This document shows positions 18,661 to 28,907 of a DNA stretch of 64,000 nt, piece by piece. The DNA is from Kangiellaceae bacterium. GTDB lineage: Bacteria > Pseudomonadota > Gammaproteobacteria > Enterobacterales > Kangiellaceae. The notes beneath the pieces were generated by a model. The model was not told where the DNA came from. It searched no databases and saw nothing but the letters and a program-made list of their open reading frames with translations. Both the position numbers and the translations under genes were made by a program. Numbering within the stretch: the first letter of the stretch is position 1; each line of letters starts with the position of its first letter. Where the stretch lies: NCBI GenBank assembly GCA_026196875.1, contig JAPHTP010000045.1, positions 1-64,000 of the forward strand, read 5' to 3'.

Positions 18661-19422
18661 TTGCGTGGCCTGATTCTAGCAGTACTACTACTATACCCAT
18701 TGCATTCGTTCGGCAAGTCTTATGTGGTGGGAGTGGAAAGCCTTGCATATTATCCTTTCTATGTTGATGAGAAAGGCAGTTACCAAGGATTTGCCAGAGA
18801 GCTGTTTGATGCCTTTGCCCAAAGTCAGTCTATTGAACTCACTTATCAGCCAATGTCGGTCCCAGAGCTATTCGCGTCACTTTTAGATGAATCCATCGAT
18901 CTGAAATTCCCAGACAACCAATACTGGAAAAGCAATTTAAAACAAGGGCATAAAATACACTATAGCGTAGAAATAATTTCGTATGTTGACGGTGCGTTAG
19001 TCTTATTTGAGAACAAAGAAAAAGGGATGAATTTTCTAAAAAAGCTAGGAACAATTAAAGGTTTTACTCCCTTTCCATATTTGAAATTAGTTGAAGAAAA
19101 GAAAATTGAGGTTATCGAATATAATGAATTAGATCACTTGATTACTGCGCTTTTCAAAAAAAAAGTCGATGCTGGATACTTTAATATTTTAATGGCAGAA
19201 CACTTCTTATTTAATGTGTCGATGGAAAACTTAATGAAAGTAAATACTTCTCGTCCTAATATCGTTTTTGACCCTTCTCTACCTTATAGCCAATCACACT
19301 ACAAACTTTCGTCAAAAAACCATCCTGAGTTAATTGATGCTTTCAATGAGTTTTTCTTAAGCGACCAAGAGCATATTAAATTGCTAAAGCGAAAGTACAA
19401 AATTGGTGAGTTTGTTAACTAG
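18661..19422 (+). CDS. Periplasmic solute-binding protein-like (SBP_bac_3 type)
   Basis: A 253-residue protein starting at TTG with AGGA about nine bases upstream. It has a signal peptide (RGLILAVLLLYPLHSFG) followed by the type-3 extracellular solute-binding fold: YVVGVESLAYYPFYV, GFARELFDAFAQS and the C-terminal SKNHPELIDAFNEFF. No permease or ATPase gene is adjacent, so it may be an orphan binding or sensing protein, as is common in this family. The ligand is not predictable. It lies between two terminators and appears monocistronic. Confidence 0.75.
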   Translation: MRGLILAVLLLYPLHSFGKSYVVGVESLAYYPFYVDEKGSYQGFARELFDAFAQSQSIELTYQPMSVPELFASLLDESIDLKFPDNQYWKSNLKQGHKIHYSVEIISYVDGALVLFENKEKGMNFLKKLGTIKGFTPFPYLKLVEEKKIEVIEYNELDHLITALFKKKVDAGYFNILMAEHFLFNVSMENLMKVNTSRPNIVFDPSLPYSQSHYKLSSKNHPELIDAFNEFFLSDQEHIKLLKRKYKIGEFVN

Positions 19423-19504
19423 CAATTGTGCAATGTTTTTCACAGACTAGCTGAAACTATCTTCGATATAAAATCAGGAGTATGAGTTGAGTGAAATTGA
19501 TACC

Positions 19505-19529
19505 CAAAGGCGGCTAGAAAGCCACCTTT
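19505..19529 (+). terminator. Hairpin between SBP gene and tyrS (possible bidirectional terminator)
   Basis: AAAGGCGGCT and AGCCACCTTT pair with one mismatch around a four-base loop, between the convergent genes at 18661-19422 and 19552-20859. Confidence 0.6.
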
Positions 19530-19551
19530 TAGTTATCTATTCGAAATAAAT

Positions 19552-20859
19552 TTATCTAGGCAAAGTAAACAAGTGGTTTTTCCTTCTACCTAACTTTACT
19601 AAGAAGAATCTATCGAACAAGGCATTTTCTTTTGTGAATATTTCTGAAGTTTTCATATTATCTTCAGCCCCCTTTGTAACTCCATTTACTAAAACGGCAT
19701 TTCGCCCCAGGGCATCTTTCACTTCTCTCCCAGCCTTCACCATTCCACATTCAGCCAACAAGGATGTTAGAGGCTTTTCGGACAAATCTTGCGGTACTTC
19801 CGAAGACGGTAATCCATCTTGGGCAAGTTGTTCCAAATCGTCTTCGCCAAGGTCAGCCAAAGTACCGCTAAACATCGCCTCAGTAATTCTCTCCGCTGCG
19901 GCAAGACCTTCTTCTCCATGCACTAACTTTGTTACTTCTTTGGCAAGAATTCCTTGAGCCGCAGGTCGCCCATGAGCTTCTTTGTCTTTTTCTTCAATAG
20001 CAACAATCTCTTGTTCATCCAAGAAAGTGAAGTAGCGTAAAAACTTATACACATCTGCATCAGCAGTGTTTAACCAAAACTGGTAAAACGCATAAGGACT
20101 AGTTTTCTTTGGATCTAACCAAATTGTTCCAGACTCAGTTTTACCGAACTTAGTTCCATCAGCTTTGGTAACCAGAGGTAGAGTCAGCCCGAATACTTGA
20201 TTGCGATTCATTTTCCGAGTTAATTCGGTACCGCCAGTTATGTTACCCCATTGGTCACTACCGCCGATTTGAATAGTGCAGTCATATCGTTTGTTTAACT
20301 CAGCGAAATCGTAGGATTGCAAAATCATATAAGTGAACTCGGTAAAGGATATTCCTGAGCCTTCACGGTCGATTCGCTGCTTAACGGATTCTTTTTGAAT
20401 CATTTGGTTGACTGAAAAATGTTTGCCTACATCTCTAAGGAAAGATAAAACATCAACTCCCTGTGTCCAATCTAGATTGTTTGCAACGACCGCAGAATTC
20501 TCACCACAATCAAAATCAATAAATTGGCTGACCTGCGATTTAAGACTTTCGACCCATCCTTCAACTACATCAGTCGAATTTAGCTGCCTTTCAGCCGCCT
20601 TAAACGAAGGATCACCGATTAATCCGGTAGCTCCGCCGACCAAAGCTATCGGCTTGTGACCGTGTTCTTGAAAGCGCTTTAACGCCAAAAGCGGCACCAA
20701 GCTACCGATATGTAGGCTATCTGCGGTTGGGTCAAAACCACAATAGACGACTTTCATCCCTTCTCCGAGGTGCTGTTTAAACTCATCTTCCGCGGTCATT
20801 TGCTGCACCAAGCCACGTGCAGAAAGGTCTTGAATTAGGTCGTCTTTATCTTGTGCCAT
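19552..20859 (-). CDS. tyrS: Tyrosyl-tRNA synthetase
   Basis: A class I aminoacyl-tRNA synthetase of 435 residues. The HIGH-type motif is DSLHIGS, the KMSKS-type motif is KFGKT, and the family stretch GGSDQWGNI is present. The C-terminal S4-like RNA-binding domain begins near [18 protein letters not shown] chose ATG (MAQDKDD) at 20859 over a TTG four codons upstream. In many gammaproteobacteria it is divergent from an M23 peptidase gene, as here. The 277-base divergent region (20872-21148) holds no other gene. Confidence 0.98.
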   Translation of the reverse strand: MAQDKDDLIQDLSARGLVQQMTAEDEFKQHLGEGMKVVYCGFDPTADSLHIGSLVPLLALKRFQEHGHKPIALVGGATGLIGDPSFKAAERQLNSTDVVEGWVESLKSQVSQFIDFDCGENSAVVANNLDWTQGVDVLSFLRDVGKHFSVNQMIQKESVKQRIDREGSGISFTEFTYMILQSYDFAELNKRYDCTIQIGGSDQWGNITGGTELTRKMNRNQVFGLTLPLVTKADGTKFGKTESGTIWLDPKKTSPYAFYQFWLNTADADVYKFLRYFTFLDEQEIVAIEEKDKEAHGRPAAQGILAKEVTKLVHGEEGLAAAERITEAMFSGTLADLGEDDLEQLAQDGLPSSEVPQDLSEKPLTSLLAECGMVKAGREVKDALGRNAVLVNGVTKGAEDNMKTSEIFTKENALFDRFFLVKLGRRKNHLFTLPR

Positions 20860-21148
20860 TGTTATTACCAACTATATTATCTTTTACTTTTTACCAAATT
20901 ATCCAATTTTGACTAAAATAAGATTACTAAAACCCTTTAAAAATCAATGTGTTTTAAATAACCTTTAAAGTGAATTTTACCTCGCTTTATATGTCATATA
21001 TCATTAACGGCAAATCGCATCAGGCTATGCTTAGCAGGATTGCAAAAAAGGCGTTCTTTATGAATCGATAAAACGAATAAACCGCGGCGGATTCGATAAA
21101 ATTCCCAAAGTCGAGCGCGCATTTTATACGGAACTCAATCAAAGTTGT

Positions 21149-22552
21149 ATGATAAAACACGATTACAAGCCACAAAATAACCAAGAGTTCTCCAAAAACT
21201 CAGCTCAGCTGGCTATCCCGGAGTGGATGACCCATCCTTTCTTGATCATTGGTACTGCACTATCTGTCATACTTATCGGGGTACTATTGCTCCCATCGGA
21301 AGAACCAACCCCAGAACCGCAAGCGACGATTGAAGAAATTGAAACGGTCGCCAACGAAGAAAAACAGTATTCAGATCCGATAACGATACAACTTGAATTA
21401 AAACCCGAAGAAGCCCCAAAGCAACCTTATGTACCACAAATCAGTGATCGAAAATGGAAATCAGAAGCGGTAAAAAAGGGCGACAATCTATCCTTAATTT
21501 TTAAGCGAATAGGACTCTCTCCTCAAGTTGTTCATAAAGTAGCTACTTTGGACGACAATACCCAGCAGCTAAAAAAACTGAAGCCGGGTCAAGTTATCGA
21601 TTATCAAATAGATACCGAAAAACAATTACAAGCCCTTAAGTATCAAATCAACATTCAAAAGACACTGTATGTAGAAAACCAAAACGACGAACTTGTCAGC
21701 CGAATCGAAAATAAGCAAATAGACTATCATGAGGCTTTCGCCCAAGGAACAATTACTGGTTCGCTATTTGCTGCCGGCAAAGACTCAGGATTGACCGATA
21801 CACAAATAATTCAGCTTGCTAACATTTTTGACTGGGATATCGATTTCATTCTTGATATTCGCTCTGGAGATTCCTTTTCCATGGTCTATGAAGAAAAATT
21901 CATGGAAGGTGAAAAGATTGGAAATGGGGAAATCTTGGCGGCAGAGATTATCAACCAAGGTAAAAGCTATGTCGCCGTCCGTTATACTGACTCAAATAAC
22001 AATACCAATTACTACACGCCGGAAGGCTTGAGCATGCGTAAAGCATTCTTACGAGCCCCTTTAAATTTCAAATACATCAGCTCTAGTTTCAAACCCAAAC
22101 GATTCCACCCGATTCTAAAACGATGGAAAGCTCATCGTGGTATCGATTACCGAGCTAAAACCGGCACGCCAATTCGTGCGGCTGGTGACGGTAAAGTTAT
22201 TGCTTCGAGCTACAACAAATACAACGGGAAATACGTCTTTATCCAACACGGCCAAGGAATTGTGACTAAGTACTTACATATGTCACGTCGCGCAGTCAGT
22301 AAAAATAAGCGAGTAAAGCAAGGTCAGGTAATTGGCTACGTTGGAATGACCGGACTAGCCGAGGCTCCACATCTTCACTACGAGTTTGTCGTCAACGGCG
22401 TTCACCGCAATCCGCGTACCGTGAAACTCCCCCAGGCGAAACCAATTCCTAATTCAGAAAAAACGCGCTTTACCAGTACAACTACACCTCTGGTACACCA
22501 GTTGTTCTTGCGTAATGGTAACGGCGCTCAGCAGCAAAGGGTTGCTCCTTAA
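21149..22552 (+). CDS. M23-family envelope peptidase with OapA/LysM-like domain
   Basis: A 467-residue protein with one N-terminal membrane segment (about 30-48), a Pro/Glu-rich linker, an OapA/LysM-like domain (EAVKKGDNLSLIFKRIG) and a C-terminal M23 domain with intact zinc ligands (HRGID and HLHYEF). It resembles MepM (YebA), a murein DD-endopeptidase that cuts peptide cross-links during cell-wall growth. Its place next to tyrS and anmK is conserved in Pseudomonas and relatives. Confidence 0.92.
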   Translation: MIKHDYKPQNNQEFSKNSAQLAIPEWMTHPFLIIGTALSVILIGVLLLPSEEPTPEPQATIEEIETVANEEKQYSDPITIQLELKPEEAPKQPYVPQISDRKWKSEAVKKGDNLSLIFKRIGLSPQVVHKVATLDDNTQQLKKLKPGQVIDYQIDTEKQLQALKYQINIQKTLYVENQNDELVSRIENKQIDYHEAFAQGTITGSLFAAGKDSGLTDTQIIQLANIFDWDIDFILDIRSGDSFSMVYEEKFMEGEKIGNGEILAAEIINQGKSYVAVRYTDSNNNTNYYTPEGLSMRKAFLRAPLNFKYISSSFKPKRFHPILKRWKAHRGIDYRAKTGTPIRAAGDGKVIASSYNKYNGKYVFIQHGQGIVTKYLHMSRRAVSKNKRVKQGQVIGYVGMTGLAEAPHLHYEFVVNGVHRNPRTVKLPQAKPIPNSEKTRFTSTTTPLVHQLFLRNGNGAQQQRVAP

Positions 22553-22557
22553 TTATT

Positions 22558-23718
22558 ATGAGTACAAGTCATCCTTCTGAACTCTATATTGGCTTAATGT
22601 GTGGCACCAGCATTGATGGTGTTGATGTTGCACTGGTCGATTTTTCTCACGGTCGGTGCAAACTGGTTGACTACTACCTCCATCCGGTCGGTGATGACGT
22701 AAGACTACCACTGGGTCAACTTTGCGATTTATCTGAGCAATCAGATATGACCATGAACTTTCACCATCGCATCGAACTTATGGGCGAACTAGATGTAAAG
22801 ATGGGTCATGTGTTTGCTGATTCGGTTAACACCTTTTTAAGTGACAACAATATCCCCTCTTCCAAAATCTCGGCAATTGGAAGCCATGGACAAACCATCC
22901 GCCACCAGCCAAGTCTATCTTCACCATTTACGCTACAGATTGGCGATCCAAATATTATTGCCTATTCCACAGGCATCACTACCGTGTCAGATTTTAGACG
23001 AATGGACATCGCCGCCGGAGGCCAGGGGGCACCTTTAGCACCAGCATTTCATAATGCTGTAATGCGTTCGAATGAGCAAAATAGAATCATCTTAAATCTG
23101 GGAGGTATAGCCAACATTACCTTGTTGGCAAAAGATCTCGATATGCCAGTTCTGGGTTTTGATACCGGTACAGCCAACACATTGATGGATGCCCACTTTA
23201 AAAAATATCACCCCAATCATGCCGATAATTTTGACCGAGATGGAAAATTCGCAAAAAGCGGAAAATGTAATTCAACTTTGTTAGCTAGACTTTTAAGAAA
23301 TAGATACTTTGACTTAGCCCCTCCCAAAAGTACAGGAAGAGAATACTTTTCGTTAAACTGGTTGCAACAGCATTTAGACACGCTCGACTTTCCAATCTCC
23401 CCTGAAGATGTCCAAGCAACTTTGATGGAGTTTTCCACCAAAACAATTGCCGACGCCATTCAAAAGTTAGAGCTCGCAGACTTTGAGGTTTATGCCAGCG
23501 GTGGCGGTATGCATAACCAACTTATGCTCAATTCACTTGGCCAAAAGCTTGATAAGCATATCTATCAAACCAACGATATTGGCGTCGACGGGGATTATTT
23601 AGAAGCAATGACATTTGCCTGGTTAGCGAGGCAGAGAGTACTCAACTTGCCTGGCAATTTATCGAGTGTAACCGGTGCAAGCTGCGAAAAAGTTCTGGGG
23701 GCTATCTATCATCCATAA
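22558..23718 (+). CDS. anmK: Anhydro-N-acetylmuramic acid kinase
   Basis: A 386-residue enzyme of the AnmK family that phosphorylates 1,6-anhydro-MurNAc released during cell-wall recycling, giving MurNAc-6-phosphate. Family motifs: GLMCGTSIDGVDVAL at the N terminus, IGSHGQTIRHQP, LNLGGIANIT and GFDTGTANTLMD, then ASGGGMHN near the C terminus. It starts five bases after the M23 gene, so both belong to one cell-wall turnover unit. Confidence 0.97.
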   Translation: MSTSHPSELYIGLMCGTSIDGVDVALVDFSHGRCKLVDYYLHPVGDDVRLPLGQLCDLSEQSDMTMNFHHRIELMGELDVKMGHVFADSVNTFLSDNNIPSSKISAIGSHGQTIRHQPSLSSPFTLQIGDPNIIAYSTGITTVSDFRRMDIAAGGQGAPLAPAFHNAVMRSNEQNRIILNLGGIANITLLAKDLDMPVLGFDTGTANTLMDAHFKKYHPNHADNFDRDGKFAKSGKCNSTLLARLLRNRYFDLAPPKSTGREYFSLNWLQQHLDTLDFPISPEDVQATLMEFSTKTIADAIQKLELADFEVYASGGGMHNQLMLNSLGQKLDKHIYQTNDIGVDGDYLEAMTFAWLARQRVLNLPGNLSSVTGASCEKVLGAIYHP

Positions 23719-23741
23719 TATTGATTTTCATTACTCATTAA

Positions 23742-24035
23742 ATGATTGACCCCAACACCCCCATCGCACAGCTTAAAAACCTTGGCCCCAAATCAGCGGA
23801 ACAATTGGCACAAGTAGGCATTCTCAATTACCAACAGTTACTCGAAAAAGGCGCAATTGAGAGCTTTGAGCTGCTTTGTTCCCTGGAACAATTCCAACCC
23901 AGTCTAAACTTTCTTTACGCTATGTTAGGGGCGATCGAAAATAAGCACTGGACGGAATACAAACAACGGAAAGGAAAGCTATTACTTGAACTCGAAAACC
24001 GCAAAGAATTTAGAGCCTTGTTCGATAGCGAATAA
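23742..24035 (+). CDS. TfoX C-terminal-domain protein (helix-hairpin-helix)
   Basis: A 97-residue protein. PIAQLKNLGPKSAEQLAQVGI and the following helices match the stand-alone TfoX C-terminal domain, a helix-hairpin-helix fold. The N-terminal half of TfoX is absent. It starts 23 bases after anmK. Its function is unknown, with DNA or protein binding suggested only by the fold. It converges on the pseudouridine synthase gene, leaving an 18-base gap. Confidence 0.78.
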   Translation: MIDPNTPIAQLKNLGPKSAEQLAQVGILNYQQLLEKGAIESFELLCSLEQFQPSLNFLYAMLGAIENKHWTEYKQRKGKLLLELENRKEFRALFDSE

Positions 24036-24053
24036 GCATGCCCCAATTCCCCT

Positions 24054-24890
24054 TTACTTTAGTATTTGATAATCCCGCAGTTTACCGCTTACTGGACAGT
24101 TAAATTTTAACCGAAATGAACAAAGTTGCAGATCATCCAATTCCGCGGCTTCTTGCTCATTGCCATATAATCTATCCCCTATTATCGGAAAGCCGACCGA
24201 CGCTAGATGTTTTCTGATCTGGTGCTTTCTCCCAGTTTCTAGTTTAAGCACAAGTTGAGATTGATTGACATCGGGTAGAAATTTTCGAGTTACTAACCGG
24301 GTTACCGCTGCTTTTTCTTCAATTGGTAGGTCAATTTCAACAATCGACTCAGGAAATTCTCCATCAACCGTTGCACAATAAAATTTGTCTAATTGACGAG
24401 ATTCAAACATCGCAGTGAATTGCTTGGCAGCATCTTTATTATGCACAACGAGAATTAGTCCGCGTGTCGCCCTATCGAGTCGGTGGACTAAAATTGCCGG
24501 GCGCACCGGCAAATTGAATTCTGCGTATCCAAATAATTCTATCCAACGACAGATCGCCGTGTGATCACCCCATTTTGAGCCTTGAGAGAACATGCCACAA
24601 GGCTTGTCCCATACAGAGTAATCCCCTTCATCAGCGATTAAATTTGCCCCTATAATATCCCCAAACAAGATCGATTCATCATAATAAATATGCAGCTCAT
24701 CGCCTTTAACGACCAATTGTTTTGCGCGTCGAATCCTTTTGGTTTTAGCGCGCCTAGTTAACCACACAGCCCCAAACTTAAGTGCATCTTTAATTTTCCG
24801 CTTTGAAATCCCGGGTAAATTAATGGCTAAACAGTCGATTAACGCCTGTTCTTCTTGGTTGATAAGAATACTCTTTTGAAAACGAACCAC
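24054..24890 (-). CDS. RluA-family pseudouridine synthase
   Basis: A 278-residue protein with an N-terminal S4-like region (GISKRKIKDALKFGAV) and a RluA-type catalytic domain. The active-site motif is HRLDRATRGLIL, where the Asp is the catalytic nucleophile, followed by KLETGRKHQIRKHL and IIGDRLYG. The family converts specific uridines in rRNA or tRNA to pseudouridine. The exact target site cannot be assigned from sequence. Confidence 0.93.
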   Translation of the reverse strand: MVRFQKSILINQEEQALIDCLAINLPGISKRKIKDALKFGAVWLTRRAKTKRIRRAKQLVVKGDELHIYYDESILFGDIIGANLIADEGDYSVWDKPCGMFSQGSKWGDHTAICRWIELFGYAEFNLPVRPAILVHRLDRATRGLILVVHNKDAAKQFTAMFESRQLDKFYCATVDGEFPESIVEIDLPIEEKAAVTRLVTRKFLPDVNQSQLVLKLETGRKHQIRKHLASVGFPIIGDRLYGNEQEAAELDDLQLCSFRLKFNCPVSGKLRDYQILK

Positions 24891-25028
24891 GGTGACTAGG
24901 AAACTTGTTTTATCATTTATTTGTTTTTTATGCTTTGCGAAAGAGAGAACTAATCTCTATTGAGAATGCTAGCACACCCTCCAGGAAGTTTCTTGGTATG
25001 CAACACTGTGTTGAAGAATAACACCTGG

Positions 25029-25058
25029 AAAAAAGGCGGCTAAGAGCAAGCGGCCTTT
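25029..25058 (-). terminator. Rho-independent terminator after erpA
   Basis: In the minus direction AAAGGC pairs with GCCTTT, with extra internal GC pairing, and is followed by a T run (TTTTTT). It starts about 25 bases after the erpA stop. The gap 24891-25082 holds no gene. Confidence 0.75.
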
Positions 25059-25082
25059 GTGAATTTTGCTGAATTTAATTAA

Positions 25083-25436
25083 CTAGATAGAGAAAGATGA
25101 ACCACAGCCACAGGTGGTAGTTGCATTGGGATTTTCTACCACAAACCTGGAGCCTTCCAGATCTTCACGATAATCCACTCTTGACCCCACTAAATACTGA
25201 AAACTTAGGGCGTCGACCACCATAGATACTCCATCTCTCTCAATCACCATATCATCTTCGGCCTGCTCTTCGTCAAAAGTGAAGCCATACTGAAAGCCAG
25301 AACAGCCACCACCAGTAACGTACACGCGCAATTTGAGTGCTGAATTCTCTTCTTCAGTTACCAGCTCTTTAACCTTGCTACTTGCGGCTTCGGTAAAAAT
25401 TATCGGTGAAACCTTTGCGACACCTACATCAGACAT
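25083..25436 (-). CDS. erpA: Iron-sulphur cluster insertion protein ErpA
   Basis: A 117-residue A-type carrier that delivers Fe-S clusters to target proteins. The three cluster cysteines are present: C45 in [11 protein letters not shown] and C109/C111 in TTCGCGSSF. The spacing to anmK/tyrS is conserved in gammaproteobacteria. ErpA is relevant to this genome because NarG, NarH and other Fe-S enzymes need such carriers. Confidence 0.97.
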   Translation of the reverse strand: MSDVGVAKVSPIIFTEAASSKVKELVTEEENSALKLRVYVTGGGCSGFQYGFTFDEEQAEDDMVIERDGVSMVVDALSFQYLVGSRVDYREDLEGSRFVVENPNATTTCGCGSSFSI

Positions 25437-25518
25437 GGATACTCTCGTGAAAAAAGTGAGTCTAAAACATTCAGAGCGGGATTATTGCTTAAGCTCAATT
25501 ATTAAGCAAATAAAACTC

Positions 25519-25546
25519 AGCCAATAATAGAATTCTACTATTGGCT
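25519..25546 (-). terminator. Near-perfect palindrome after bactofilin gene, probable terminator
   Basis: A 28-base palindrome with one mismatch: AGCCAATA and TATTGGCT flank TAGAATTCTA. In the minus direction it lies about 30 bases after the bactofilin stop and is followed by GAGTTTTATTT. It may also sit close to the erpA promoter. Confidence 0.6.
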
Positions 25547-25577
25547 AACTGATAGTTTCAATAATTCTGGTACCTTG

Positions 25578-26069
25578 CTATGGAAGTTCTTTGGCGAGTT
25601 TATCTTTCTTTTCAGAAGTTTTAGCTTCCTCTGCTGAATTATTGTCACTCGAATCGCCCGCATCTAGCTTCTTATGATGGCCTAAAAGCTTCTGCTTATC
25701 TTCCTTATGCACCATTTGACCGTTGACTTCCGCTCCCATCGCCATTTCGATAAGTTTGTAATAAACATTACCTTCAATGCGAGCATCTGACATCAATTCA
25801 ACGTGTTCCAACGCATGAACATCCCCCTTAACCCGGCCAAAGATCATTATATGAGGAACATTAATTTCACCTTCTACACAACCGTTCTGACCAATGGTTA
25901 AAAGGGAATTCTCAAATTCGTCAGAGGAAATATCCCCCTTTACGTAACCATCAACATAAAGCACACCGGTGAAGTTGATATTACCAACTATCTTGGCCTC
26001 TTTGCTGATTAAGGTGTCTGCAGCACCGGCTTTAGCACGAGGTGACTGCTTTTTCTTACGACCCAACAT
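25578..26069 (-). CDS. Bactofilin family cytoskeletal protein
   Basis: A 163-residue protein whose centre (about 20-115) is the repetitive beta-helical bactofilin domain: KIVGNINFTGVLYVDGYVKG, then GCVEGEINVPHIMIFG and DARIEGNVYYK. The tails are charged and probably disordered. Bactofilins self-assemble without nucleotide and scaffold envelope or cell-shape functions. It follows the DUF6776-like gene by 12 bases, so the two are probably co-transcribed and may act together at the membrane. Confidence 0.9.
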   Translation of the reverse strand: MLGRKKKQSPRAKAGAADTLISKEAKIVGNINFTGVLYVDGYVKGDISSDEFENSLLTIGQNGCVEGEINVPHIMIFGRVKGDVHALEHVELMSDARIEGNVYYKLIEMAMGAEVNGQMVHKEDKQKLLGHHKKLDAGDSSDNNSAEEAKTSEKKDKLAKELP

Positions 26070-26081
26070 GAATTAGTTCTC

Positions 26082-26783
26082 CTAAATATTCCATTCGAAT
26101 TGTTTTTCGGCGGATTGATTTTTACGTAATCCTCTGGTTTTGGCTGTCACCGTCACTTGCTGTGCAACGAACCCGGTGGGTAATACTATAGCGCCTTCGA
26201 TATTTTGAAAATATCGGAATTGAAACTGAAAATCTTTGGATTGGAAAGCGCCCAGTTCACGAAATTGATAGACTTTTTGGTTACCATCTAAGGTACCTGC
26301 CACTTTTAATATCACTTCTCCCTTAAGGAACTGTTCTTGTTTGCCCGCTTGGGTAAGCATCAGTTTAAAGTGGATTGGACTTTGCTGATTCAATTTGGAT
26401 AGCTCCAGATCGGCAATAGTCAAGCCTTCTTTAGCCAACTCAGGTGCCATGATATTGCGGTAGAAGCTTAGCTCGGCTTCTAGCTCTCGCTGAGTATCCT
26501 GGAGTTGCTTTACGGTTTCAACCAATTGCTGATTAGATTTATTGTCAACTTTTGCCGATTGCGTTTGCATCACTAAGTCTTCATTCGCTTTTTGATATGC
26601 CTGTTGATATTCCTTAAGCTTTTGCTCCAACCAGGCAGCTCTTTGTAAGGTTTCTTCACGTTCTTTAACCGCAATATATCGTCCAATATAAAAACTGATT
26701 GCAAGTAAACCAATGACCACTGTACCCCATCCGGCATACCAAATTGCGGTCTTTTTTTGCTTGATTATGAGTTGAGGTCCCAT
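26082..26783 (-). CDS. DUF6776-like membrane-anchored coiled-coil protein
   Basis: A 233-residue protein with one N-terminal membrane helix (about 12-34), a coiled coil (about 40-105, rich in Glu, Gln and Lys) and a C-terminal beta-rich domain (about 120-233) probably in the periplasm. I recognise it as the conserved protein encoded next to bactofilin and erpA in Pseudomonas-type genomes. No biochemical role is known. A structural partnership with the bactofilin is inference from gene order. Confidence 0.72.
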   Translation of the reverse strand: MGPQLIIKQKKTAIWYAGWGTVVIGLLAISFYIGRYIAVKEREETLQRAAWLEQKLKEYQQAYQKANEDLVMQTQSAKVDNKSNQQLVETVKQLQDTQRELEAELSFYRNIMAPELAKEGLTIADLELSKLNQQSPIHFKLMLTQAGKQEQFLKGEVILKVAGTLDGNQKVYQFRELGAFQSKDFQFQFRYFQNIEGAIVLPTGFVAQQVTVTAKTRGLRKNQSAEKQFEWNI

Positions 26784-27090
26784 CTTCTACCTATAACTTT
26801 AACTACTGAATCTTTGGAGTTGTTATTTTGATGAACGGCTAGTTTATCTCGAATAACAGATTCTGCCCACCATTATAATTAAAAACCCGACCAATATCGC
26901 ATAATGAGGCATTTTCATTTGTCTTTTTTATCAATAGGTTATATGCTGTTCTTAAAGTTATTTAGTTAAATTAGTTTATTCTCGATTCTGGTTCGTCAAT
27001 TGCTGGCAAATTAGCAGTTTTTGACAAAAGAGTTAGAATAAGTGAATCCAATTTAAAAAACCCAGGTCGATCTAAAAAACAACAAAATCG

Positions 27091-28872
27091 ATGTCATTTT
27101 TTGAGTCAATCCGCTTAAAACTCGGTAGCCTTAATGCCTTACCTATCTTATCGGTAATGGGGCTAGTTAGTGGACTCCTCGCAGGCGGTGTGATTGTTCT
27201 ATTTCGCTTATTCATTGAAAGTGGCTTTGTTCTTTGGCACCGAGGGGAAGGCGTCAATGATTTTGAAGGCGCTCCTTGGTGGTTTCGACTGACTTTACCT
27301 TTAGTTGGCGGCTTTCTAGTCGGCTTCGTATTACATAAAGTTGGTAAAGAACTGCGTCAGGTTGGTGTTGGTCACGTTTTGGAGCGTATGAGTTACCACC
27401 AGGGATACTTGCCCTGGAAAAACGCAGTTGTTCAGTTCCTTGTTGGGGGCATGACCCTGGCGACAGGTCAATCCGTTGGTCGTGAAGGCCCAGGGATCCA
27501 CCTTGGCTCATCGGCAGGTAGTTGGCTCGGGCAACAGATGAAACTGCCAAACAACAGTATTCGTATTTTGGTCGGTTGCGGCACCGCAGCTGCCATTTCC
27601 GCAAGCTTCAACACACCGCTTGCCGGCGTTATCTTCGCGATGGAAATCGTCATGATGGAGTACGCAGTCATTAGCTTCATCCCTCTAATTCTTGCGGCGG
27701 TCTCAGCTGCGATTTTATCCAGAATAGTGTTTGGCAATGACGTAGCCTTCACTGTGCCCTCTCTTGAACTGGCGTCTCTCTGGGAAGTCCCTTATTTTGT
27801 CTTACTCGGGATAATCATCGGCTGCTTTGCAAGTTTGTTTATCAAAGCTACCCGCATGGTGTCGATTACCGCTAAAAACTGGTCTAGTTGGGTCAAATGT
27901 GGCATTGCAGGAACCTGTGTGGGCATCATAGCCTTAGGGGCTCCCCAGGTTATGGGAATTGGCTACGATACGATAAACGCTGCGCTGCATGGCAGTTTAC
28001 CTTTTCAAATTCTTGCGATCGCCTTTGTCGGAAAGTTCCTTGCCACCATAGTGTGTTCCGGAATGTCAATGCCAGGAGGGGTTATCGGTCCATCCATGTT
28101 TATCGGCGCGATGATAGGTGGATGTATTGGTTCCGTGGGAGGATTGATACTACCTGAATACGCCTCAGAGTATGCCTTTTACTCAATGGTGGGTATGGCG
28201 ACTATGATGAGCGCAGTTTTGCAGGCTCCACTTGCAGCATTAATGGCACTTTTAGAATTGACCAATAATCCAAACATCTTGCTACCAGGAATGATTTCTC
28301 TGGTAATTGCAAACTTAGTGGTATCACAACTATTCAAGCAACCTTCAATCTTTCAATCCCAGATGCAAGTCAAAGGACTCGACCTCAAGGTTAATCCACT
28401 TTCACAATACTTAAGGAGTGTTGGTGTCGCAGGACTAATGGAAAGAAAGATGGCAGTACATGAAAGGGAAATAAGTTATGAACAAGCTGAAGAAATACTG
28501 GAAAATACTCCCCGTTGGATTTTGCTCAAAGAAGAAGGTGTGCCAATTTCCTTAATGGCGGCCAATGATCTTGCACGGTATGTGCTTGAACAACAAGAGT
28601 TGGAAAAGGAAAATAGAGAACAAGCAGAAGAGGAAGGAGTAGATTACCAACCGCCAGAAAAAGAATCGATTGACCTGCTTAAAATCCCTGCTGATCGCCA
28701 AAATATCGCATCAGTTTACCTACAAGGTAACTTGGAAGAAGCACTTGATACCATGGATCGAGAAGATGTCGATGCAGTATATATCTTTAGAACAACTGCA
28801 CCGATGACAGATAAAATATACGGAGTGCTCACCCGCGAGCAGATAGAGTCTCACTACAGCTATAAACGATAA
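27091..28872 (+). CDS. ClC-family chloride channel/transporter with C-terminal cytoplasmic domain
   Basis: A 593-residue ClC protein. The anion-pathway motif GREGPGIH (gating Glu) is present, with GSSAGSWLG and, later, GMSMPGGVIGPSMFIGA. The C-terminal ~160 residues form a CBS-like cytoplasmic region. It may act as a Cl-/H+ exchanger or a channel; the presence of the gating Glu fits either. The upstream gap 26784-27090 (divergent from the DUF6776 gene) holds a weak promoter candidate (TAGAAT at 27034-27039) and no other gene. There is no clear Shine-Dalgarno before the ATG. Confidence 0.92.
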   Translation: MSFFESIRLKLGSLNALPILSVMGLVSGLLAGGVIVLFRLFIESGFVLWHRGEGVNDFEGAPWWFRLTLPLVGGFLVGFVLHKVGKELRQVGVGHVLERMSYHQGYLPWKNAVVQFLVGGMTLATGQSVGREGPGIHLGSSAGSWLGQQMKLPNNSIRILVGCGTAAAISASFNTPLAGVIFAMEIVMMEYAVISFIPLILAAVSAAILSRIVFGNDVAFTVPSLELASLWEVPYFVLLGIIIGCFASLFIKATRMVSITAKNWSSWVKCGIAGTCVGIIALGAPQVMGIGYDTINAALHGSLPFQILAIAFVGKFLATIVCSGMSMPGGVIGPSMFIGAMIGGCIGSVGGLILPEYASEYAFYSMVGMATMMSAVLQAPLAALMALLELTNNPNILLPGMISLVIANLVVSQLFKQPSIFQSQMQVKGLDLKVNPLSQYLRSVGVAGLMERKMAVHEREISYEQAEEILENTPRWILLKEEGVPISLMAANDLARYVLEQQELEKENREQAEEEGVDYQPPEKESIDLLKIPADRQNIASVYLQGNLEEALDTMDREDVDAVYIFRTTAPMTDKIYGVLTREQIESHYSYKR

Positions 28873-28907
28873 CACTCCCTGAAATTTTTTTACTAGCGAG
28901 CTATGTA